DNA from: Flavobacterium salilacus subsp. salilacus | Lineage (GTDB): Bacteria > Bacteroidota > Bacteroidia > Flavobacteriales > Flavobacteriaceae | DNA: 64,000 bases | Reading direction: 5' to 3' | NCBI RefSeq assembly: GCF_004634195.1 | Contig: NZ_SKBP01000007.1 | Location: forward strand, 1-64,000 | Part shown: positions 34,226 to 42,105 of the stretch, piece by piece | How the letters are laid out: every line of letters begins with the position of its first letter | Numbering within the stretch: the first letter of the stretch is position 1 | Translations under genes and position numbers: made by a program | Notes under the pieces: model-generated | What the model saw: the letters and a program-made list of their open reading frames with translations, nothing else | The model's database searches: none | What the model was told of the DNA's origin: nothing

Positions 34226-34374
34226 AATGGTTATAGTTTAATAATTGAAAAATTGGAATTTTGTTTAAAGTTATTAGCCAAAAGGTAATAGCCATTGGTC
34301 ATGAGGCAATAGCCAAAAGAGAATAGTGTATATTGTTTTTGACTTTACGACCTTCGTCTTTATGACTTTCGACT
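34226..34374. repeat. Spacer with host-type repeat phrases
   Basis: This gap holds 'GGCAATAGCC' phrases and 'GACTTTA'/'GACTTTC' phrases also found at 13.7, 23.5, 25.8 and 60.6 kb, and no gene. Confidence 0.5.
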
Positions 34375-34638
34375 TTATGACTGTGTATCTTTTATTCTCA
34401 CATTCTGAAAACAAAGCCTGTTGGCTATCTGGTTAAAGTCGAGTGTGCCGGCATTGCTTTTCGTCAGTTTGTTATACACTACTGCGGGGGCAAGGTTGGC
34501 AAGCGCATGAAAAAAATCGGATGCATTGCTGTTGTCTTCCAGTTCTTTAATGTCAATGCGGTTTTTACAATCTTCTTCAAAAAGCGGTTGTAACTGCTCC
34601 AGTATTTTTACGGTATATTCCTGTTGTTTCGATTCCAT
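34375..34638 (-). CDS. Small phage early protein of unknown function
   Basis: An 87-aa protein starting 'MESKQQEYTVKILEQLQPLFEED'. It is mostly helical with a Cys pair at distance (C20, C80) and is encoded between the two OB-like genes in the early region. No family is recognised. Confidence 0.5.
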   Translation of the reverse strand: MESKQQEYTVKILEQLQPLFEEDCKNRIDIKELEDNSNASDFFHALANLAPAVVYNKLTKSNAGTLDFNQIANRLCFQNVRIKDTQS

Positions 34639-34664
34639 CTTTTTATGTGTTGTGGGTTTTTTAC

Positions 34665-34928
34665 TTATTGCTCGCTGCCTGTTGCGGTTACTTCCTGCGC
34701 CACGAGGTTGTTATACTGTATGCCGCTGTTTTTAGATATTTTGCCTTCCAGTGTTACGGTTACTTCTATCTCGTCGTTTTCCTTAAAGGTGTCAAGGTCT
34801 GCCATACGCCTGCCGCGAAATTCTACAAAGGCTTTTTGCCTGAATCCGGGTGCTATGGTTACTACTTTTTTTTCGTGTCCGGCGGTGTTGCGGTACTCAA
34901 TGCTCTCAATGTTTCCTGAAATTTTCAT
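34665..34928 (-). CDS. Second OB-fold-like small protein
   Basis: An 87-aa protein starting 'MKISGNIESIEYRNTAGHEKK' with 'GIQYNNLVAQEVT' near the end; the 'YNN' strand is shared with the 82-aa protein at 33977-34225. It is probably an ssDNA-binding or DUF3127-type protein of the phage replication module. Both genes lie in the same operon with one gene between them, which suggests duplication and divergence. Confidence 0.5.
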   Translation of the reverse strand: MKISGNIESIEYRNTAGHEKKVVTIAPGFRQKAFVEFRGRRMADLDTFKENDEIEVTVTLEGKISKNSGIQYNNLVAQEVTATGSEQ

Positions 34929-34998
34929 GATGAAATGGTTTAATAATTAAAAAATAGGTTGAATGCTTGAACTATGGATAACTATGCGGGCTGAGTGC

Positions 34999-35250
34999 CT
35001 AACGGTGCTGTAGTAATGATGTGACAGCTAACTTTTCCTGATATACTTGTAACTTTAACGCATTGAGCGTTTCTATTTTTTGATGTAAAAGGCTGTTTAG
35101 CAACTCTTGCAGTGCCTGGAGGTCTTTTTCACGTTGTGCCTCGCGGTTAAAGATGTTGTAAAACGGAAGATGCTTTACAGCCTTTATTTCTTTTTCACAG
35201 TCGGTAATACGGCTGTTGATTTCTTGCAGCTTACTGTAAATTTTTTTCAT
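34999..35250 (-). CDS. Small helical phage early protein
   Basis: An 83-aa protein, highly helical and Q/K/L-rich ('EIKAVKHLPFYNIFNREAQREKDLQALQELLNSL'), likely a short coiled coil. It belongs to the early minus-strand gene run. No function can be assigned. Confidence 0.45.
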   Translation of the reverse strand: MKKIYSKLQEINSRITDCEKEIKAVKHLPFYNIFNREAQREKDLQALQELLNSLLHQKIETLNALKLQVYQEKLAVTSLLQHR

Positions 35251-35282
35251 AATAGCTCTTTTTTAGTGGGATGGGCGACGGT

Positions 35283-35588
35283 TTATTCGGTTATGGTAAA
35301 CCTTTTGTCTTTGTTAAAGAGTAATATTGCATTTATTTCTTCATTTGTGGGTTGGTAACTTGTTGTTTTTTCCGATTCCAAAGCCAAATGTTCCACAATT
35401 TCATCAGCTTGGTACAGTTCTGTGTACAGTTTGTGTAAGAGAGCCTTTACTTCTTGTTTTTTTTTCTCTGTATTTGTGGTATTTTCCACATCGTTTGTAG
35501 CGCTGTATTTAGTAAGGGAACGCGTACACGACCATTTTATTTTCTCTAATACACATATTTTCTCTTTCAAATGTTGTTTTTTACACAT
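35283..35588 (-). CDS. Small phage early protein, first gene of the leftward operon
   Basis: A 101-aa protein starting 'MCKKQHLKEKICVLEKIKWSC', with a lysine-rich middle and a C-terminal strand 'INAILLFNKDKRFTITE'. It is the first gene transcribed away from the repressor, in the place of cro or an early regulator. No DNA-binding motif is obvious. Confidence 0.45.
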   Translation of the reverse strand: MCKKQHLKEKICVLEKIKWSCTRSLTKYSATNDVENTTNTEKKKQEVKALLHKLYTELYQADEIVEHLALESEKTTSYQPTNEEINAILLFNKDKRFTITE

Positions 35589-35623
35589 TTATTAGTATCT
35601 TTGCTCAAACACAGGACAAAATT

Positions 35624-35641
35624 AAGTGGAATATTCCACTT
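35624..35641. promoter_or_regulatory. 18-bp perfect palindrome, probable repressor operator
   Basis: AAGTGGAATATTCCACTT lies in the 120-nt gap between the leftward early operon and the rightward repressor gene. It is an exact palindrome in a divergent promoter region, the usual form of a phage repressor operator. No second identical site was found. Confidence 0.65.
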
Positions 35642-35708
35642 TTCAAAATTAATAAATGTTAAAATTTCAACTTGGTTGGAAAATTAATAAGTTAAGAAAA
35701 GTAAAGTT

Positions 35709-36449
35709 ATGATTATAAGTGGTTTAGAAATAAAACAGCACCGTGAGAAATTGGGGCTCACACAAAAGGAGCTTGCCGACCTTATTGGCGCAAGCCGCGA
35801 AACCATCATTAATTATGAGAAGGGCAGGCCTATACCCAAGTCTAAAAGTGAAATATTACACAAAGTGTTAGAGCCGGATGGTGTGTATCATCTTTCGGTG
35901 GCTCATAATAATGTAAAACCGCTTAGCGAAGATTTTGAGAATAAAAACGGCAATAAGTTTATCGAATTGCCCAACGGTCAGTATTACATGCTTATGCCTT
36001 TGGCAGAGTTTAAAATACAGGCAGGATTTCTTAGCAGTTATCAGGATACTGATTTTTTGATGGATTTAGGACAACATGGTATATTGGTAGATAAGCCTTT
36101 GCAGGGCAGGTATGTGGCGTTTCGTGTAAATGGCGACAGTATGGACGATGGCAGTAACCATGCCATTACCCGAAACAGTATTGTGAGCACCCGCGAGTTG
36201 CAACGCCACCACTGGACAGATAAATTGCGCTATCGCGATTTCCCTTACTGGGTTATTTATACTACGCAGAGCAAAATGCCGCTACTAAAGGAAATTGTAG
36301 AACACAATACCGAGGAGGGTTACATAATGTGCCACTCGCTTAATGACAGCCCGGAGTTTACTGATTTTAAACTGCACCTTAACGATGTGCAGGCACTCTT
36401 TTATGTTATTGATGTGAGCCGTAGTGTGAGTAAAAAGATTAGTTATTAA
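35709..36449 (+). CDS. LexA-like phage repressor (XRE HTH + S24 peptidase)
   Basis: A 246-aa protein. An XRE helix-turn-helix covers residues 5-50 ('GLTQKELADLIGASRETIINYEKG'). The C-terminal S24 domain has a possible cleavage site A105-G106 ('FKIQAGFLS'), catalytic Ser144 in 'NGDSMDD' and a candidate Lys at 194 ('PLLKEIVE'). It should keep the prophage silent and be cut through RecA after DNA damage. It is divergent from the early operon, with an 18-bp palindrome between them. Confidence 0.88.
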   Translation: MIISGLEIKQHREKLGLTQKELADLIGASRETIINYEKGRPIPKSKSEILHKVLEPDGVYHLSVAHNNVKPLSEDFENKNGNKFIELPNGQYYMLMPLAEFKIQAGFLSSYQDTDFLMDLGQHGILVDKPLQGRYVAFRVNGDSMDDGSNHAITRNSIVSTRELQRHHWTDKLRYRDFPYWVIYTTQSKMPLLKEIVEHNTEEGYIMCHSLNDSPEFTDFKLHLNDVQALFYVIDVSRSVSKKISY

Positions 36450-36542
36450 TTTTTATAAATGAGAGTTGGTTTTTTAATATATTGTCTTTTTTTAAATTTT
36501 AATAATATATTTACCAACTTTATGACAAATAAAAATTACTAA

Positions 36543-36929
36543 ATGGAGTTAAAATATCAATATGAAATAAGTTTAATAGATGATTGTCCTGTTAATAATG
36601 AGTCTGGAAACAAAATGCTTTTCCGATGTGTAGAGGAAAATATGACGGAGAAATCATTCACACCTAATGCCGTACTATTAAAGCCTAAATTACAAGATAA
36701 TTGTCTTGCTTGGGGATTATCGCTTTTTTCTACATATGAATCTGCAAAACAAATGTTGAAGAGTTTGTCAAAAAATAAACGTGTCAATTACTCTAGAATT
36801 GCAGTTGTGAATGTAACAGATGATGATGGTATAAAACATTGTTCTAAAAATGAGTTACATTATACCTTTTATCCCAAAAAAGATTTAGATATAATAAATA
36901 AATTTACATATGTAAATGATGGAGAATAG
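36543..36929 (+). CDS. Unknown protein, first gene of an AT-rich two-gene unit
   Basis: A 128-aa protein starting 'MELKYQYEISLIDDCPVNNES', with 'AWGLSLFSTYESAKQMLKSLSKNKRVNYSRIAVV' in the middle and an ending that overlaps the next gene by 14 bases. The overlap and shared low GC suggest the two work together. No catalytic motif is recognised. It lies between the repressor and a terminator, where prophages often keep lysogeny-expressed cargo. Confidence 0.55.
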   Translation: MELKYQYEISLIDDCPVNNESGNKMLFRCVEENMTEKSFTPNAVLLKPKLQDNCLAWGLSLFSTYESAKQMLKSLSKNKRVNYSRIAVVNVTDDDGIKHCSKNELHYTFYPKKDLDIINKFTYVNDGE

Positions 36930-38238
36930 TATCAATATAGATTTACGGAAATTCAAAAAAATTGAAGATATAATTTTTTTGGATGAACCTATACTTTCCC
37001 ATCTCAAATATAATGAGACGGATTATTTTTTATATCTAGTTGATACAGATGATAAATCTGATTTTTATTGTTTATTTGAGATTGATGAAGAAAAAATTTT
37101 AAAGTATTTTACAAAAGAAATTTCACTTAGAGATTTAATTTTAAAGAATAAAAAATTCATATATCTTATTCAAGAGGACTTTAGCGGTAATACTACAAAT
37201 ATAAATATTGTTTTTAGTGAATCTATATCAGATGATTATTTGCCTGCGGAAGAATCATATCTCAATTACACGCCTACTCAATCATCATATTATTATAAAA
37301 TCGTTGAAGAGTATAAATCCAAACAGTATTTACAGAATTTACGTGAGGATGCTTTTTACTTAAAATTTGCATCAACAAATTTAAAATATGCCGATACTAT
37401 TGGTTTAAATGAGTTGACGAATGAATTATTATCAAATCTTACTAAATCATTTAAAAATTTTCTCAAAATAGATTTTTTTGCTTCGATGAAAGATATTAAA
37501 TCGGATAAAAATACCCTCAATAAATTATTTAATAGGATATTGCCAGATTTAGATTTTAGAATGGTGGATTTAAAATGGGGTAGTTTTGAGATTGGACTAG
37601 CAGTTGATAGTGTAATGAAAAGCTCTATTGAAAATAAACAAATTAAGGATTGGGCTATAGAAGTAGGTAGCAAATATAAAAATTTGGTACTTGATGAAGA
37701 TTATGACGATGCAGTTGTAGATGAAATATTGGCAACATATGATGAAGAAGATAGAAGAAAAATTTTTGAGCCAATATTTAAAATAACTGAAAACCCTAAT
37801 TTTGATTTAAAAATTAAAAAATCTAAAGACTCAAAATATTCTACAATTAAAATTAAGGATAAGAGGGTAATTCAAAAAATATTACCTATCAGGGAGGAAA
37901 TTTTTAAGATTGAGGACAAAGATTTTGAAGTAGTTCAGTTTACCACAGTAATAGATAAGAACTCTTCTAATAGAGCAATTAAGCTTGATAATACATTATT
38001 TGTTACAAGTGATATGACCAATGTAGTGCTTACGGAGGATAACTTTAAGAAATATGGATTTAATGATGTTTCTAATCTTTCAATCCCAGTTAATATATTC
38101 AGTAATAAAAGTACTGTAGTCTATTCTGCGATTTATGATAATGAAAAATTTGAAGTTACAGATGACTCGGGTAAAATTGATGATCAAATTAAAAGATTAG
38201 TTTTCATGATATACGAATATATTGTAAATAAGTCTTAA
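36916..38238 (+). CDS. Unknown 440-aa protein, second gene of an AT-rich two-gene unit
   Basis: A 440-aa acidic protein. The N-terminal 120 aa ('KKIEDIIFLDEPILSHLKYNETDYFLYLVD') vaguely recall the DUF6575-type domain; the rest is rich in K, D, I and N without a firm match. A helical middle (about 130-260) precedes a strand-rich C-terminus. It ends before a clear terminator at 38274. The AT richness, coupling to the 128-aa gene and place beside the repressor fit a defence or exclusion module, but function is not known. Confidence 0.5.
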   Translation: MMENSINIDLRKFKKIEDIIFLDEPILSHLKYNETDYFLYLVDTDDKSDFYCLFEIDEEKILKYFTKEISLRDLILKNKKFIYLIQEDFSGNTTNINIVFSESISDDYLPAEESYLNYTPTQSSYYYKIVEEYKSKQYLQNLREDAFYLKFASTNLKYADTIGLNELTNELLSNLTKSFKNFLKIDFFASMKDIKSDKNTLNKLFNRILPDLDFRMVDLKWGSFEIGLAVDSVMKSSIENKQIKDWAIEVGSKYKNLVLDEDYDDAVVDEILATYDEEDRRKIFEPIFKITENPNFDLKIKKSKDSKYSTIKIKDKRVIQKILPIREEIFKIEDKDFEVVQFTTVIDKNSSNRAIKLDNTLFVTSDMTNVVLTEDNFKKYGFNDVSNLSIPVNIFSNKSTVVYSAIYDNEKFEVTDDSGKIDDQIKRLVFMIYEYIVNKS

Positions 38239-38273
38239 GTCCTGAAGCCTATATTTCAGTGTATTTTAAAATG

Positions 38274-38299
38274 AACCATCTAAACGGATGGTTTTTTCT
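38274..38299 (+). terminator. Terminator of the two-gene unit
   Basis: AACCATC (38274-38280) pairs with GATGGTT (38288-38294) across a short loop and is followed by TTTT. It closes the 36.5-38.2 kb unit before the host cry gene. Confidence 0.75.
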
Positions 38300-38375
38300 A
38301 TTATCAGACAGTTTCACATCACGTTGAACAAAGTATAAAATATCTTAATACATTTTATAAAGGCTGTTTTTGTAG

Positions 38376-38383
38376 TATATTTG
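38376..38383 (+). promoter_or_regulatory. Bacteroidota -7 element upstream of the photolyase gene
   Basis: TATATTTG fits TAnnTTTG exactly and lies 52 nt before the start codon at 38435. A clear -33 TTG is not seen. Confidence 0.45.
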
Positions 38384-38434
38384 TAAGGCAAATTTATTTA
38401 GATTGCGTTTAAATAACTACAATTACTTACAAAA

Positions 38435-39730
38435 ATGCCTACATCTATTGTTTGGTTTAAAACAGATTTAAGGCTGCATGATAACGAAGCACTGGTAAGA
38501 GCTATACAGCAAAGTAACAGTATAGTACCTGTATATTGTATAGACGAAAGCCAGTTTGGGAAAACAAAATTCGGTTTCGAAAAAACAGGCAGCTTTAGAG
38601 CGCAATTCCTCTTGGAATCGCTTGCCGACCTTGATGCGCAGTTACGCCAACTAAAATCAGGGTTGGTAATAGTGCGTGGCATTCCCGAAGAGGAGCTGCC
38701 CCGTGTGGCGCGCCTGTATAATGCTAAAAAAATATATGCCAAGAAAGAGGTAACTACCGACGAGAAAAAGCAGGAAGAACGCGTAGTGGCAGCCCTGTGG
38801 AAACAAGGTTGTGTGGTAGAAACCTTTAGTACCAGCACCCTGTACCATGCAGAGGATTTACCCTTTCCATTACGAGGCATTCCCGATGTATTTACTACCT
38901 TCAGAAAAAAAATAGAAAAAGAAGCAGGCATTCGCCCTGTATTCCATAAACCCGAAAGCATCCCTTCACCCATTATCCCACCCCTACAGCTACCCTCGCT
39001 TGCCGAGCTTGGGCTGCAACCTATTGCGCCCGACAGCAGGGCTGTAATGACCTTTGAAGGCGGTGAAACCGCAGGGCTGAAACGCCTTAACGATTATATT
39101 TTTGAAACAGAAGCCATTGCTACCTATAAGGAAACCCGAAACGGATTGCTGGGCGAAAACTATTCATCCAAATTTTCCCCATGGCTCGCTATGGGGTGCC
39201 TGTCGCCGCGAGAGGTATATCATGAAATAAAAAAGTATGAAGAAGCACATGGCGCCAACAAAAGTACCTATTGGATGATATTCGAACTGTTGTGGCGCGA
39301 TTACTTTAGGTTTATGATGAAAAAGCACCGCAACCGCCTCTTTTTGCCCGGAGGTATAAAAAATACTGCTGCTAAGTGGAAAAAACCTGACCCCGAAGTA
39401 CTGCAACGCTGGATAGACGGCAAAACAGGACAGGATTTTATAGATGCCAACATGCGCGAGCTGAAGCTGACAGGCTTTATGAGTAACCGGGGCAGGCAAA
39501 ATGTAGCGAGCTACCTGTGCCACGACCTGCATATTGACTGGCGATACGGCGCAGCCTATTTTGAAGAAACTTTGATTGATTATGACCCATCGAGCAACTG
39601 GGGCAACTGGGCATACATAGCCGGCGTGGGCAACGACCCGCGTATAGAGCGACACTTTGACCCGCAGAAACAAGCAGATGATTATGACGCTAAAAAAGAC
39701 TATCGTAATTTATGGTTGCAAGAAATATAA
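38435..39730 (+). CDS. Cryptochrome/photolyase, CRY-DASH type
   Basis: A 431-aa protein with the photolyase layout. It has an N-terminal Rossmann domain ('IVWFKTDLRLHDNEAL') and a FAD-binding helical domain with 'ETEAIATYKETRNGLLGENYSSKFSPWLAMGCLSPREVY', 'LTGFMSNRGRQNVASYL' and the DASH-type ending 'DYDPSSNWGNWAYIAGVGNDPR'. It repairs cyclobutane dimers (mostly in ssDNA) or senses blue light. The next gene overlaps its end by 19 bases and belongs to the TIGR03643 family, a common partner in Bacteroidota. Confidence 0.9.
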   Translation: MPTSIVWFKTDLRLHDNEALVRAIQQSNSIVPVYCIDESQFGKTKFGFEKTGSFRAQFLLESLADLDAQLRQLKSGLVIVRGIPEEELPRVARLYNAKKIYAKKEVTTDEKKQEERVVAALWKQGCVVETFSTSTLYHAEDLPFPLRGIPDVFTTFRKKIEKEAGIRPVFHKPESIPSPIIPPLQLPSLAELGLQPIAPDSRAVMTFEGGETAGLKRLNDYIFETEAIATYKETRNGLLGENYSSKFSPWLAMGCLSPREVYHEIKKYEEAHGANKSTYWMIFELLWRDYFRFMMKKHRNRLFLPGGIKNTAAKWKKPDPEVLQRWIDGKTGQDFIDANMRELKLTGFMSNRGRQNVASYLCHDLHIDWRYGAAYFEETLIDYDPSSNWGNWAYIAGVGNDPRIERHFDPQKQADDYDAKKDYRNLWLQEI

Positions 39731-40017
39731 GTAATAAAGAAGAAACCCCTTTAACTGAAAGGGATACAGACCGTATTATAGAAATGGCTTGGGAAGACCG
39801 CACCCCTTTTGATGCCATATACTACCAGTTTGGGCTTACCGAAGATAAGGTAAAAGCACTCATGAAGCGCGAACTCAAATTCAGCAGTTACCGCCTGTGG
39901 CGCGACAGGGTAGAGCGTTGCAAAACCAAGCACGCCAAAAAACGCAGCGATGCCATAAACCGTTTTAAATGCAACAGGCAGCGCGCCATATCGGGCAATA
40001 AAATTTCTAAGCGATAA
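39712..40017 (+). CDS. TIGR03643/DUF2805 family protein
   Basis: A 101-aa basic protein with 'DRIIEMAWEDRTPFDAIYYQFGLTEDKVKALMKREL' (22-57), a helix-turn-helix-like core shared by the TIGR03643 (DUF2805) family, and a basic C-terminal tail. It overlaps the CRY-DASH gene end by 19 bases, showing translational coupling. The family commonly travels with CRY-DASH photolyase genes; the role is unknown, perhaps regulatory. Confidence 0.8.
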   Translation: MVARNISNKEETPLTERDTDRIIEMAWEDRTPFDAIYYQFGLTEDKVKALMKRELKFSSYRLWRDRVERCKTKHAKKRSDAINRFKCNRQRAISGNKISKR

Positions 40018-40092
40018 CCAACCATACATAACAGACTGAATTTTTTCTGATAGTTTAAGATTTGTTGAACGGTTAAAGCTGTATATAGTACT

Positions 40093-40100
40093 TAAATTTG
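40093..40100 (+). promoter_or_regulatory. Bacteroidota -7 element upstream of the SDR gene
   Basis: TAAATTTG is an exact TAnnTTTG match 15 nt before the ATG at 40116. It overlaps an in-frame TTG at 40098, which supports the later start. A TTG at 40065 is 25 nt upstream, longer than normal spacing. Confidence 0.45.
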
Positions 40101-40115
40101 TACAAACAACATTTT

Positions 40116-40805
40116 ATGGCTACATACATCTTCGCGGGGGCATTCTCGGCAATGGCAACACAGTCCGCAACATTGTTAAAAGAACAGGGACACACGGTTA
40201 TTGGTGTTTCGACTAAAGACGATAACGGAAATTATTCCGAATGGCACAAAGTAGCACACTATGGTTTTGGCACATTTCCCGCTATTGATGATGTAATTGA
40301 CGGATTGGTTTATTTTCCGGGAACTATTAACCTGAAACCTTTTCATCGTATCAACGAAAATGATTTTACTGCTGATTATAATGTGAGTGCATTGGGTGCT
40401 GCCGCTTTTGTACAGGCATATTTGCCCAATCTTAAAAAGAGTGCTGTTGCCTCGGTAGTATTTATCAGTACAGTGGCTGTGGGTACGGGTATGCCGTTCC
40501 ATGCCTCGGTAGCTATGGCAAAAGGTGCCGTTGAGGGGTTAACGCGCTCGCTTGCCGCAGAGTTTGCCCCAAAAATACGGGTAAACTGTGTAGCGCCTTC
40601 GCTTACAGATACCCCGCTTGCCGAGCGTTTATTAGGCTCTGACGATAAAACGGAAGCTGCAAAAAACAGAAACCCGCTAAAAAAAATAGGTACTCCCAAT
40701 GATTTGGCACAGGCTATAACCTTTTTACTGGGCGAAAATGCCGCCTGGATAACAGGGCAGGTACTGGCTGTAGATGGGGGTATGAATAAACTAAGGCTGT
40801 TATAA
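40116..40805 (+). CDS. Short-chain dehydrogenase/reductase
   Basis: A 229-aa SDR starting 'MATYIFAGAFSAMATQSATLLKEQG', with catalytic-type Ser-Tyr-Lys signals altered: 'VVFISTVAVGTGMPFHASVAMAKGAVEGLTRSLAAEF' keeps Ser and Lys, but the usual Tyr four residues before the Lys is not obvious. It also has 'RVNCVAPSLTDTPLAERLL' and 'AAWITGQVLAVDGGM'. The nucleotide site is atypical. It lies after the CRY-DASH/TIGR03643 pair. I start it at the ATG, not the upstream TTG at 40098, which sits in the promoter element. Substrate is unknown. Confidence 0.8.
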   Translation: MATYIFAGAFSAMATQSATLLKEQGHTVIGVSTKDDNGNYSEWHKVAHYGFGTFPAIDDVIDGLVYFPGTINLKPFHRINENDFTADYNVSALGAAAFVQAYLPNLKKSAVASVVFISTVAVGTGMPFHASVAMAKGAVEGLTRSLAAEFAPKIRVNCVAPSLTDTPLAERLLGSDDKTEAAKNRNPLKKIGTPNDLAQAITFLLGENAAWITGQVLAVDGGMNKLRLL

Positions 40806-40820
40806 AATAACAGCCTTAAT
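40793..40820 (+). terminator. Hairpin at the end of the SDR gene
   Basis: AAGGCTGTTAT and its exact complement ATAACAGCCTT are separated by three bases and overlap the SDR stop. The T-tract after it is weak, so terminator strength is uncertain. Confidence 0.55.
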
Positions 40821-40867
40821 TAATAGCAATAGGATTCGTTCTGTAGGGGGCTTACAGCAACAAAAAG

Positions 40868-41200
40868 CTATGTTGTGGTTGTAGTAGTATTTTCTTCTTC
40901 ATTTGCCGGCTCTTCATCTGCTTCGGTAATAATTTCCTCAACAGTTTCTTCAAATATGCTGTCCAGCTCCGCTTCGCTTAAAAAACGAATGTTTTTGTAG
41001 TTTACCTCTACCAGTTTTCCGGTTTTGGCTTCTTCAATAAGTCCATAAAATTTTTCGTTGCCCTTTCCGTCTAAGTTAGTCCCCCAAATGTGGAAATAGC
41101 CTAACTTCTTTTTTGTTTTAGAAACTGATTTTTTGGTTTTACTCGATTTGGTTTTCTCTGTTACAGAAAATTCTACCAGTCTAAGGTCTTCTCTACTCAT
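40868..41200 (-). CDS. Unknown small host protein with basic N- and acidic C-terminus
   Basis: A 110-aa protein. A basic K/T/S stretch (about 15-32) precedes a folded-looking core 'LGYFHIWGTNLDGKGNEKFYGLIEEAKTGKLVEVNY', and the C-terminus is acidic and ends in six Thr. No domain is recognised. It stands alone between the SDR gene and the folate enzyme gene. Confidence 0.55.
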   Translation of the reverse strand: MSREDLRLVEFSVTEKTKSSKTKKSVSKTKKKLGYFHIWGTNLDGKGNEKFYGLIEEAKTGKLVEVNYKNIRFLSEAELDSIFEETVEEIITEADEEPANEEENTTTTTT

Positions 41201-41270
41201 TTAAGGATATGTTATAATAACTTTAATTTAACACAAAATTAATATTAAAAACTATATCATGGCATGTTCC

Positions 41271-41308
41271 AATGTTAAGTTTTTCAATGTCAGTAAAAAC
41301 TTAACATT
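41271..41308. terminator. 14-bp perfect inverted repeat, possible terminator
   Basis: AATGTTAAGTTTTT and its exact complement enclose a 10-base loop in the gap between the 110-aa gene and the folate cyclo-ligase gene. It may end transcription of the latter. Confidence 0.5.
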
Positions 41309-41316
41309 GAACCTTC

Positions 41317-41889
41317 TTATTTTGTTGTAAATGTGTAGGTATTGTATGGTGTTACGCAATAATCCATTGCCATATCAGTAGGGAGGTTTGGGAGTATTTT
41401 TTCTTCAGCACCAAAAAAACTAAGCCCTATTTTTAGGGTATCGGGGCGGCATTGCGCCAAAAACCTGTCGTAAAAACCTTTGCCATACCCCAGCCGGTTA
41501 CCAAAAATATCAAAGGCAAGCAGGGGTATAAACACCACATCCAGTTTTGTTACAGGCACTTCCAGCCCATCCACAGGTTCGGGTATGCCGTATTGGTTTT
41601 TTACGAGCCTTGTGTTATCGGTAAGCAGGTAGTGGGTCATTTCATGACTGTCAAAATCCGATTGCGCTACTACAATTTCTTTATCTTTTCCGGCAAGCAG
41701 GTGCAGTATAAATTCGGTTTGCACTTCCTTTTGCTCCTCAATGCTCAAAAACAGGTGGTAGTAGGTTTTGTCCCAAACAGGCAACTGCAACAGCCTGTTG
41801 GCTATGGCAAGGCTTTTCTCTTCCACTTCCTTTGTGGTTAAGCTTTTGCGCAGCGCGCGGTATTTGGTGCGGATTTCTTGCTTTGTCAT
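41317..41889 (-). CDS. 5-formyltetrahydrofolate cyclo-ligase
   Basis: A 190-aa protein with the family pattern: 'MTKQEIRTKYRALRKSL' at the N-terminus, 'GIPEPVDGLEV', and the ATP/substrate loop 'LLAFDIFGNRLGYGKGFYDRFLA' (about 132-154). It converts 5-formyl-THF to 5,10-methenyl-THF using ATP. I use the second ATG (41889), where the conserved start lies; three more codons are open upstream. It is a single-gene unit. Confidence 0.9.
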   Translation of the reverse strand: MTKQEIRTKYRALRKSLTTKEVEEKSLAIANRLLQLPVWDKTYYHLFLSIEEQKEVQTEFILHLLAGKDKEIVVAQSDFDSHEMTHYLLTDNTRLVKNQYGIPEPVDGLEVPVTKLDVVFIPLLAFDIFGNRLGYGKGFYDRFLAQCRPDTLKIGLSFFGAEEKILPNLPTDMAMDYCVTPYNTYTFTTK

Positions 41890-41921
41890 ACAGTGCAAAG
41901 ATAAAAGTTTTTGGATGTTGT

Positions 41922-42045
41922 GAACGCGGATAACACGGATTGGGCTGATTTTCGCGAATTTTTTGAAATCAATTTAAGTATAATTTTATTGGGTTGATGA
42001 GTGGTTTTGTGTTTTCGGAACGCGAATGACACGGATAAGACGGGT
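41922..42045. repeat. Two host-type 'AACGCGxATxACACGGAT' phrases
   Basis: Phrases at 41922-41950 and 42016-42045 belong to the dispersed family also seen at 25.7-26.0, 43.4 and 63.6-63.8 kb. They fill most of the spacer before the fic gene. Confidence 0.7.
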
Positions 42046-42105
42046 TTTCACAGATATATTTTAGCTTTGTGTATATTTACATTTGAATTATAACCTGTTT
42101 GGTTT

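Larger units (their letters stand above)
3124..36449. mobile_element. Siphovirus-like prophage (approximate limits)
   Basis: Continuous phage genes run from a spanin-like gene abutting recO to a LexA-like repressor. They include small and large terminase, tape measure, head protease, capsid, portal, tail fibre, holin and endolysin. The late region is one minus-strand series, with the plus-strand repressor divergent from the early genes. Limits are set by gene content only: no att repeat, integrase, transposase or tRNA target was found. The right edge may extend to about 38.3 kb if the two AT-rich genes beyond the repressor belong to it. The element carries several cargo cassettes and host-type intergenic repeats. 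Confidence 0.85.

Noticed and set aside
39164..39673. 169-aa minus-strand frame inside the photolyase gene
   Set aside because: It lies wholly within a well-supported gene and resembles no family.
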